From Anaerolineales bacterium (GTDB taxonomy: Bacteria > Chloroflexota > Anaerolineae > Anaerolineales > UBA11579), in the NCBI GenBank assembly GCA_019637805.1, contig JAHBVB010000002.1, positions 451,981 to 515,980 on the forward strand: DNA of 64,000 nt. The letters run 5' to 3'. The notes below the pieces were generated by a model, which was given only the letters and a program-made list of their open reading frames with translations, was not told where the DNA came from and did no database searches. The position numbers and the translations under genes are program-made. This document shows positions 58,299 to 64,000 of the stretch, in pieces; position 1 is the first letter of the stretch, and the number at the start of each line of letters is the position of its first letter.

Positions 58299-59345
58299 TT
58301 AGTCCAGCTGCAGCAGATGATGGCGATAGGCTTCGATATCTTCTAGCACCACGCCCGCGCCGCGCGCCACGCAGGTCAGCGGATCATCCGCCACCCAGCA
58401 GTGAATGCGCAGATCCTCGCTGATGCGCTGATCCAAGCCGCGGATCAGCGCTCCACCGCCGCTCATGCAGATCCCGGCATCCATCACGTCGCCAATCATT
58501 TCGGCAGGCACTTCATCCACCGTCTCTTTGACCGCCTGCACAATGCTATCAATGATGGGCGAGAGCGCTTCGCGGATCTCGATGGACGAGATTTCCAAGG
58601 TTTCAGGCAAACCGCTGATCAGATTGCGGCCGCGTACCGAGGTAACCTTTTCCTCGGGCAGCGGGAAGGCCGAACCGATCTTCATCTTGACCTGCTCGGC
58701 GGCGCGTTCACCGATCAGCACGTTGTACTTGGTGCGGATGTACTGCAGCACCGCCCGGTCCATTTCATCTCCGGCCAGACGCAGGGACTTGTTGGCCACC
58801 ACGCCGCCCATCGAGAAGACTGTGATCTCGCTGGTGCCGCCGCCAATGTCCACGATCACCGAGCCGCCGACTTTGTCGATGGGCAGGCCGACTGCCAGGG
58901 CCGAGGCGGTGGGTTCTTCGATCAAATAGACTTCGCGAGCGCCGGCCAACAGCGCCGCATCGTTCACGGCGCGCTTTTCCACCTCGGTCACGCCGGTGGG
59001 CACGCCGATCACCACGCGGGGGCGGGGCAGCGGCACGATGCTTTGCTCGTGCGCCTTATTAATGAAGTAAGCCAGCATTTCTTCGGTGATTTCGAATTCA
59101 GCAATCACGCCGTCGCGCAGCGGGCGGACCACGATGATGTTTTTAGGGGCGCGGCCGGCCATTTCCTTGGCTTCTTCGCCTACGGCGATGGGGCGGCGCG
59201 TTTTGCGGTCTACAGTCACCCAAGAGGGCTCATTGATCACGATGCCCTTGCCGCGCACGAACACCAAGGTGTTCGCCGTGCCCAGGTCGATGCCAATGTC
59301 CAAAGAGAAGAATCCCAGGATCCAATTGAGTGGGTTAAAGGCCAT
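58299..59345 (-). CDS. mreB: MreB, rod-shape-determining actin homologue
   Basis: This 348-residue actin-fold protein has an N-terminal IDIGIDLGTANTLVFVRGKG-type phosphate loop near residue 16, VIGVPTGVTEVEKRAV near 105 and IVDIGGGTSEITVFSMGGV near 160. GGGALIRGLDQRISEDL lies near 300. MreB filaments organise the elongasome on the inner membrane. It is the first gene of the minus-strand block; a TATAGT box near 59410 on the minus strand may be its promoter. The upstream 540-base gap is shared with the divergent glmS leader. Confidence 0.95.
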   Translation of the reverse strand: MAFNPLNWILGFFSLDIGIDLGTANTLVFVRGKGIVINEPSWVTVDRKTRRPIAVGEEAKEMAGRAPKNIIVVRPLRDGVIAEFEITEEMLAYFINKAHEQSIVPLPRPRVVIGVPTGVTEVEKRAVNDAALLAGAREVYLIEEPTASALAVGLPIDKVGGSVIVDIGGGTSEITVFSMGGVVANKSLRLAGDEMDRAVLQYIRTKYNVLIGERAAEQVKMKIGSAFPLPEEKVTSVRGRNLISGLPETLEISSIEIREALSPIIDSIVQAVKETVDEVPAEMIGDVMDAGICMSGGGALIRGLDQRISEDLRIHCWVADDPLTCVARGAGVVLEDIEAYRHHLLQLD

Positions 59346-59542
59346 AAATGGTCTGCCTGGCTAGGTGTACAGAATGTCGGAGGGACGGTGCGAAATATTC
59401 ACTGAGTTGTACTATACCCTTGCGGTGTGGATTTTGCGGGCGTACTTGCCAAACAAGCAATTTTACCATGCTGGCTTCCCTTGCAGTTCTGCAAGCGATT
59501 TGGCCCTAATGGTACCCGGTGCACACTCAATTGGCTTGCAGG

Positions 59543-59548
59543 TATAAT
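59543..59548 (+). promoter_or_regulatory. -10 box of the glmS promoter
   Basis: TATAAT stands about 50 bases before the ribozyme-like leader. No good -35 is visible at the proper distance. The 340-base distance to the glmS start implies a long 5' leader. Confidence 0.45.
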
Positions 59549-59595
59549 CCGCTGGACTGGAGTTGCTTATGTAGAAGAGAGATGACTGAGGGAAT

Positions 59596-59770
59596 ACAGC
59601 GCATGGCCCGGCAATGCCGGGTGACGAGGATGAAGGTTTCTCACCTGGGTGAGACTAAGCAGCTCAAGGCTGCGAAAATCGAAGAGCCAGATGTGCCTGA
59701 TGCACGCAGTGCGACACGCACATCTGGGTAGATCAGCGGATGCCTTCCGGGAGTTCACCGCCCCCGACCA
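59596..59770 (+). ncRNA. glmS ribozyme (glucosamine-6-phosphate-activated), probable
   Basis: The leader of glmS contains the elements of the self-cleaving glmS ribozyme in order. The cleavage-site block is A-GCGC (cleavage expected between 59598 and 59599). A P2-like hairpin CCCGGC/GCCGGG covers 59607-59621. TGACGAGGATGAAGGTT (59622-59638) is near-identical to the conserved core of the Bacillus ribozyme as I remember it. AGCGGATGCCTTCCGG (59735-59750) matches the second core strand. Between the core strands about 95 bases form three extra hairpins (59639-59654, 59659-59673, 59687-59727), longer than in Bacillus. Binding of glucosamine-6-phosphate would cut the mRNA and lower GlmS. The 3' domain (P3/P4) could not be assigned by eye. 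Confidence 0.68.
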
Positions 59771-59885
59771 TTTTCCCTCCAATTTGACAAATGCCCGATA
59801 ACACCGCGAGAGCAATCTGGCGGACAGACACGGCATGGCGGCCTTATTGACGATTGGGTTGGAACACAACCCGGAGGTTTTTTGC

Positions 59886-61727
59886 ATGTGTGGAATTGTT
59901 GGCTACATCGGTGAGCAGAACGCGACTCCGATTATTTTGAACGGTCTGAAACGCTTGGAGTACCGTGGTTACGACTCGGCGGGCATTGCCGTGCTGCAAG
60001 ACGAGCGTATTGAGGTGCGCCGCGATGCCGGCAAGCTGGGCCGCCTGGTGACCCTGGTGGATAGTGAGCCCCTGGCCGGTTCGCTGGGCATTGGGCACAC
60101 GCGCTGGGCGACGCACGGCGAGCCGAATGCGCGCAATGCGCACCCGCACATGGGCGCCACCGGCGAAGTAGTGCTGGTGCACAACGGCATTGTGGAAAAC
60201 TACCTGGAGTTGAAGGACGAGCTGCAGGCGGAGGGTGTGGACTTCAAGTCTGACACCGACACCGAGATCATCGTCCATTTGGTGGAACGCTACCTCTCAC
60301 AAGATGTTTCTTTGGAGCAGGCGGCCCGCAAAGCGCTCAGCCATCTGCACGGCCATCATGGCATCGTCATGTTCAGCTCTCAGCAGCCCGACCGTATCGT
60401 GGCCGCCCGCATCGGCAATGCCGGTGGCGTGGTGGTGGGCTTTGGCGAGGGTGAGATGTTCGTTGCCTCTGACCTGCCTGCCATCCTGGAACACACGCGT
60501 GATGTGGTCTTCCTGGAATCCGGGCAGATGGCGCTGGTCACCCGTGAGGGATTGAAGATGAGCACGCTGGACGGGCAGGCGCTGGACTACAAGGTCGATA
60601 CGGTTGCCTGGGATCCGGTGGCGGCGGAGAAGGGCGAGTATCGTCACTTCATGCAGAAAGAGATCCACGAGCAGGTGCGCTCGCTGACCGACACCATCGC
60701 GGGCCGGGTGGATTTTGACAATGGGCGTATCATTCTGCCCGACTTGAACCTGGATGCGGATTCTGCCAAGAAGATCGAGAAGATCTTTATCATCGCTTGC
60801 GGCACGGCCGGCTATGCCGGTATGGTAGGCAAGACGCTCATCGAGCGCATTGCGCGCGTGCCGGTGGAATTTGATATCGCTTCGGAATTCCGCTACCGCG
60901 ACCCGCTGGTGACTGACAAGCATGTGGTGCTGGCCATCAGCCAGTCCGGCGAAACTGCCGACACCCTGGCCGCCATGGCCGAGGGCAAGGCACGCGGCGC
61001 CAAGCTGTGGTCGATCGTCAATGCGATCGGCTCACAGGCCATGCGCATTGCCGACGGCTGCATCACTATGCAGAGCGGCCCGGAAATTGGCGTGGCCTCC
61101 ACCAAGGCCTATACCGCCCCCTTGGTGGACCTGTACATGCTGGCCATCCTGTTGGGCGACCTGCGCGGCGTGCTTAGCGAGGATGACCGCCGGGCGCTGG
61201 TGGCCGAACTGCGCATGGTGCCGGAATGGGCCTCTGCCTGCCTGGAACGCGAAAGTGAAGTCATCGCCGTGGCCGAAGCGATCGTCAATATTGACCATTG
61301 CCTCTACCTGGGGCGCGGCATTAACACCGCCACGGCGTACGAGGGTGCCCTGAAGTTGAAGGAGATCTCCTACATCCATGCCGAGGGCTACCCGGCTGGC
61401 GAGATGAAGCATGGGCCGATCGCGCTGGTAGACCCGGAAATGCCGGTGATCGCCATTGCGCCGCGTGACCCGTGGTACGAGAAAATGATCAGCCAGATCG
61501 AGCAGGCCAAAGCGCGCGGCGGCAAAGTGATTGCTGTTGCCACCGAAGGCGACACGGTCATCCCCGCACTTGCCGACCATGTCTTGTGGATCCCGGATGT
61601 GCCCTGGATGCTCAGCCCGGTCTTCACCGTCATCCCACTGCAATTGCTTGCTTATCACATCGCCAGCCAGCGCGGTTTGGATGTGGACCAACCCCGCAAC
61701 CTGGCCAAGAGCGTCACGGTGGAATAG
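59886..61727 (+). CDS. glmS: Glutamine--fructose-6-phosphate aminotransferase (isomerizing)
   Basis: This 613-residue enzyme makes glucosamine-6-phosphate for cell-wall precursors. The N-terminal glutamine amidotransferase starts MCGIVGYIGEQNATP (Cys as nucleophile after Met removal), with LGIGHTRWATHGEPN near residue 70. Two SIS sugar-isomerase domains follow: VLAISQSGETADTLAAMAEG near 350 and GRGINTATAYEGALKLKEIS near 475. The end is QPRNLAKSVTVE, as in other GlmS proteins. ATG 59886 is fixed by the nucleophile and by GGAGG upstream; an earlier ATG at 59835 is rejected. A terminator follows. Confidence 0.97.
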   Translation: MCGIVGYIGEQNATPIILNGLKRLEYRGYDSAGIAVLQDERIEVRRDAGKLGRLVTLVDSEPLAGSLGIGHTRWATHGEPNARNAHPHMGATGEVVLVHNGIVENYLELKDELQAEGVDFKSDTDTEIIVHLVERYLSQDVSLEQAARKALSHLHGHHGIVMFSSQQPDRIVAARIGNAGGVVVGFGEGEMFVASDLPAILEHTRDVVFLESGQMALVTREGLKMSTLDGQALDYKVDTVAWDPVAAEKGEYRHFMQKEIHEQVRSLTDTIAGRVDFDNGRIILPDLNLDADSAKKIEKIFIIACGTAGYAGMVGKTLIERIARVPVEFDIASEFRYRDPLVTDKHVVLAISQSGETADTLAAMAEGKARGAKLWSIVNAIGSQAMRIADGCITMQSGPEIGVASTKAYTAPLVDLYMLAILLGDLRGVLSEDDRRALVAELRMVPEWASACLERESEVIAVAEAIVNIDHCLYLGRGINTATAYEGALKLKEISYIHAEGYPAGEMKHGPIALVDPEMPVIAIAPRDPWYEKMISQIEQAKARGGKVIAVATEGDTVIPALADHVLWIPDVPWMLSPVFTVIPLQLLAYHIASQRGLDVDQPRNLAKSVTVE

Positions 61728-61755
61728 CCGTTAGCTGTAAGCTCCTCACGGTAAA

Positions 61756-61784
61756 CAAAAAGCGCCGCAACTGCGGCGTTTTTT
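61756..61784 (+). terminator. Intrinsic terminator of glmS
   Basis: CGCCGCA and TGCGGCG (61763-61778) form a stem preceded by an A-run and followed by TTTTTT, about 30 bases after the glmS stop. It may also serve the convergent esterase gene. Confidence 0.88.
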
Positions 61785-61827
61785 GTTGTATTCCGGGGCT
61801 GGATGCTCTTGCTTTCTCTAGTCGGGG

Positions 61828-63015
61828 TCAAAGCCCGTGTGCCCGGAACCAGGCGAGGGTGGCTGCGCGCCAGACCTGCGTGCCGATGCCGCCTTCTAGA
61901 TCGAAGACGTGCTCGCCGTGCGGAATCTCGATGGTCTTCACTTCGACGCCAAGCGAGTGCAGGGTCGCGGCAAAGGCCAGGGTGGGGCCGGGCGGCACCA
62001 AGTGGTCCTTTTCGCCCAGCGTGATCAGTGCCGGTGGAGCTGCGGGCGTGATGTGCGTGGCAGGGTCGATTGCCGCATAGCGGTCGGGATATTCGGCAGG
62101 AGAGCCGCCCGTGTAGTTCTCGAGGTATAAGCGGGCAACCGAGCCCATGACGGGATCCGGGTTGGCATAGAGCGCATGCGGATCGGCCGCCGGGTACAGA
62201 GTGCTCGTGGCGCCGATGCGGGGCAGGTCGCCCGGGCAGGCCGGCGTCAGGGTGCCGGCGGCGGTGCGGGCGGCCACGTTGAGGACGAGGTTGCCGCCCG
62301 CCGAGTCGCCGATCAGCCCAAGCCACTCGATGTCGCCGCCATAGTCGCTCGCATTCGCCGCAGCCCAGACGAGCGCGCAGCCGATCTGGGCCTCCTGCAC
62401 GTCCCAGAGGTGGCGTGTCGGCGTCGAGAGGCTGTAGTCGACGCTGATGACGAGGTAGCCGTGGTCGGCGAACCAGCGTGCGTGTGTGGGAGGCGCAGCG
62501 TCGAGGCGCGAGCCTTCGCTCCAGCCGCCGCCGTGCACGATGACGATCACAGGCGCCGGTCCGGCGCTGCCGACCGGCCTCCAGACAGAAAGGGCCACCG
62601 GCTCGCCGTCGAACAGCAGGTAATCAATGTCGGCGTCCGGCGTGATGTCAGGTGTTGGCGGGGCAAGCGTGGCGAACAGATCAACTGTGACGCCTTCACG
62701 GGCGGCCAGCGCCAACTGCCGGCCGGCGATGACGGCGATCCCTGCCAGCGCGAGCAGGGCAGCAGCGGCAATGACACGACGGCCGCGGGAGTGTGCGATT
62801 CGCAGCAGCCACAGCGCTAGCCCCACGAGGACCATGGCGAAGAGGGCAACCTGGACGATGCGGGCTGACAGGCCGGCAGCGATTATCGAGAGCAGGGGAA
62901 TAGGGACGAACGCGGCCAGCACGAGGAGCAGCAGCACCGCGACGGGAAGCCCAACAAGGGCCGTCGCCCACCACTGCGGAACGCGGTGCGGTATTGGACT
63001 GGCGGATGTAGGCAT
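61828..63015 (-). CDS. Membrane-anchored alpha/beta hydrolase (HSL-type esterase)
   Basis: This 395-residue protein has four N-terminal hydrophobic helices (about residues 15-115) and then an esterase domain. VIVHGGGWSEGSR near 165 is the oxyanion hole, GLIGDSAGGNLVLNV near 240 holds the nucleophile Ser, ITLGEKDHLVPPGPT near 335 the Asp and IPHGEHVFDLEGG near 370 the His. This matches the hormone-sensitive-lipase/esterase group, which cleaves short-chain esters. The active domain is probably outside the membrane. Substrate unknown. Confidence 0.83.
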   Translation of the reverse strand: MPTSASPIPHRVPQWWATALVGLPVAVLLLLVLAAFVPIPLLSIIAAGLSARIVQVALFAMVLVGLALWLLRIAHSRGRRVIAAAALLALAGIAVIAGRQLALAAREGVTVDLFATLAPPTPDITPDADIDYLLFDGEPVALSVWRPVGSAGPAPVIVIVHGGGWSEGSRLDAAPPTHARWFADHGYLVISVDYSLSTPTRHLWDVQEAQIGCALVWAAANASDYGGDIEWLGLIGDSAGGNLVLNVAARTAAGTLTPACPGDLPRIGATSTLYPAADPHALYANPDPVMGSVARLYLENYTGGSPAEYPDRYAAIDPATHITPAAPPALITLGEKDHLVPPGPTLAFAATLHSLGVEVKTIEIPHGEHVFDLEGGIGTQVWRAATLAWFRAHGL

Positions 63016-63092
63016 AACACCTCAGTGCTGCGAGACGTGGACGGCGACTCAGGCCTTCTTGTTATCACCCTCCACTTGGAGGCTTTTACTGC

Positions 63093-63242
63093 GTGAGCTA
63101 TTGCCTGTACACCGGAACTGAATGGTTACACAATAACATGAAGAACCAGCTTGTCAAAGGCGAAAGCTTTGGGATGTATGCTGCTGGAGCAACCCAGGCA
63201 CGCCGTCTTCCACTGGGAAGTGCGCAGTTCCTTTTTGGGTAA
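63093..63242 (+). CDS. Possible small ORF (49 residues), weakly supported
   Basis: From GTG 63093, eleven bases after GGAGG, a frame runs to TAA at 63240 (MSYCLYTGTEWLHNNMKNQL and onward). It fills much of the 63016-63297 gap and ends 20 bases before a terminator hairpin. An inner ATG is at 63138. No family is recognised, and it may be a gene remnant or chance. Confidence 0.2.
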   Translation: MSYCLYTGTEWLHNNMKNQLVKGESFGMYAAGATQARRLPLGSAQFLFG

Positions 63243-63261
63243 CTGTTAGCCGTAGCGATAA

Positions 63262-63293
63262 AACAAAAGCGCCGCCTAGGCGGCGCTTTTGTT
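63262..63293. terminator. Bidirectional intrinsic terminator
   Basis: ACAAAAGCGCCGCC, TA, and its exact complement form a 14-bp stem with A/T-rich ends. It ends the minus-strand ArsR transcript five bases after its stop, and could also end plus-strand transcription from the small ORF. Confidence 0.9.
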
Positions 63294-63297
63294 GTGG

Positions 63298-63606
63298 CTA
63301 TTCGCCTTCCGCGGCCTTTTTCAAATCTCGCAACTTCTCTTCCCAGAAAGCCGCATATTGCTCCAGCCAGGCTTCGACCTGCGAGAGTGGCCCGGCGTCG
63401 AGCTGATACCACAGCTCACGGCCGCGGCGTTCTTGGTGCAGCAGCCGCGCTTGGCGCAGTACGCGCAGGTGCTTGCTCACTCCGGGACGACTGATAGCCG
63501 GGAAGCGCGCCGCCAGGTCCCCGGCGCGCTGCGGGCCTTCTGCCCGCAGCGCATCCAGGATCTGGCGGCGGGTCGGATCCGATATGGCCTGGAAAGGGGA
63601 GCTCAC
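63298..63606 (-). CDS. ArsR family winged-helix regulator
   Basis: This 102-residue regulator starts at GTG 63606. The sequence is FQAISDPTRRQILDALRAEG at the start, then ISRPGVSKHLRVLRQARLLH as recognition helix, then ERRGRELWYQLDAGPL as wing. No metal-binding C-x-C motif is present, so it is the type that pairs with AHSA1 proteins rather than a metal sensor. It starts three bases after the AHSA1 gene; the more usual order is the reverse. Confidence 0.88.
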   Translation of the reverse strand: MSSPFQAISDPTRRQILDALRAEGPQRAGDLAARFPAISRPGVSKHLRVLRQARLLHQERRGRELWYQLDAGPLSQVEAWLEQYAAFWEEKLRDLKKAAEGE

Positions 63607-63609
63607 GGC

Positions 63610-64000
63610 TTAATCTGCCTCCACCGCGGCCTTCAAGTCGCTCAGGTTCTCAGACATGGTCCAGCCCTGGATGTGACCTTCGTAGGCGCCCTTGCCCAAT
63701 GCGGTGCCAAGCTCTTCAAAGCCGGTGTGGGTTAGAGTCACGCGTGTGCCGCGGTCCGTCGGCGTCAGGCGCAGGGTGACCAGCGTGGATACCGGCCAGG
63801 CTTCGCCCTCCTCTGGGTCGTGCTTCCAGGTGAAGGCCAGCTCTTGCTCCGGCATTAAGGTCACTACTTCGCCGGTGAAGCGATATGGGCCTTCACCGGG
63901 CAGGTTGCCCTTCATCTCAAATCGTCCGCCCACTTGGTGTTCAAACACCAGGTTGCGCGCCAGCCATTGGTGCATGCCTTCGAGTGTGGCCATCTTGGCC
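63610..64000 (-). CDS. AHSA1/SRPBCC domain protein, N-terminus outside the window
   Basis: The frame stays open to the window edge. The visible 130 residues match the middle and end of an AHSA1-type START-like fold: VGGRFEMKGNLPGEGPYRFT, then FTWKHDPEEGEAWPVSTLVT, then RVTLTHTGFEELG and GWTMSENLSDLKAAVE. The usual N-terminal VWRALTDP segment would be just upstream, so the internal ATG at 63993 is probably not the start. AHSA1-ArsR pairs are common; the role is unknown. Confidence 0.8.
   Translation of the reverse strand, partial: AKMATLEGMHQWLARNLVFEHQVGGRFEMKGNLPGEGPYRFTGEVVTLMPEQELAFTWKHDPEEGEAWPVSTLVTLRLTPTDRGTRVTLTHTGFEELGTALGKGAYEGHIQGWTMSENLSDLKAAVEAD

Noticed and set aside
59835-59885. 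Earlier ATG for glmS
   Set aside because: GlmS needs Cys directly after the initiator Met as N-terminal nucleophile, and GGAGG precedes the ATG at 59886.
1-64000. CRISPR arrays, insertion sequences, prophage or rRNA genes
   Set aside because: No regularly spaced repeats, transposase or integrase motifs, phage structural genes or rRNA segments were seen on reading both strands.

Overview
The window is a contiguous piece of a bacterial chromosome. It is roughly 60-65% GC by eye, with a clearly AT-richer stretch at about 6.5-19 kb. The gene set suggests Chloroflexota, most likely class Anaerolineae: a CcdA/TlpA pair next to a glutaredoxin-DUF2085 fusion, Thr/Pro-rich membrane-anchored surface proteins, MreBCD/PBP2/MinCDE/RodA in one block, ECF and RbsABC-type importers, frequent TTG/GTG starts and some apparently leaderless genes. 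This assignment is an inference; no rRNA is present.

Layout. 0-4.6 kb: end of an L,D-transpeptidase, then a thiol-redox and housekeeping operon (ccdA, TlpA lipoprotein, Grx-DUF2085, pgeF, yggS, yggT, yggU). 4.7-6.5 kb: a zinc-ribbon coiled-coil protein, a divergent alpha/beta hydrolase and tRNA-Gln(CTG). 6.55-19.0 kb: a minimal type VII (WXG100/EssC-like) secretion locus. Its left arm (minus) carries a WXG100-M23 peptidase fusion, a YukD-like ubiquitin-fold protein and two anchored surface proteins sharing one N-terminus. Its right arm (plus) carries four WXG100-like genes, a decayed fifth, a three-P-loop FtsK/EssC ATPase, and a VWA / PP2C phosphatase / membrane protein / protein kinase set resembling the TerY-P phosphosignalling triad. 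Long perfect hairpins bracket the ATPase-to-kinase block.

19-31.6 kb: nucleoside salvage. A ten-gene minus-strand operon encodes an ECF importer (S component, small membrane protein, two ATPases, EcfT), four tandem uridine/purine-phosphorylase paralogues and an MFS permease. Divergent from it are a GntR/UTRA regulator, a nucleoside hydrolase, a PfkB sugar kinase and a ferritin-like protein. The intergenic region has paired dyad operators and a possible structured leader RNA.

31.6-50.2 kb: a catabolic island of unknown substrate under an XRE-cupin regulator with a well-defined promoter flanked by direct repeats. It encodes a creatinase/M24-like enzyme, two bicupins, a hydroxyisobutyrate-dehydrogenase-type enzyme, a 2-oxoacid dehydrogenase E1alpha/E1beta/E2, an aldehyde dehydrogenase, an amidohydrolase, an RbsABC-like importer and an SDR-like protein. 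The second permease is fused in frame to an amidohydrolase (818 residues), the most unusual single gene here.

50.3-59.3 kb: cell-shape and division block on the minus strand (mreB-mreC-mreD-mrdA-minC-minD-minE-rodA-gltX). 59.5-61.7 kb: glmS preceded by a leader that closely resembles the glmS ribozyme core. 61.8-64 kb: a membrane-anchored esterase, then an AHSA1-type protein (running off the window) with an ArsR regulator.
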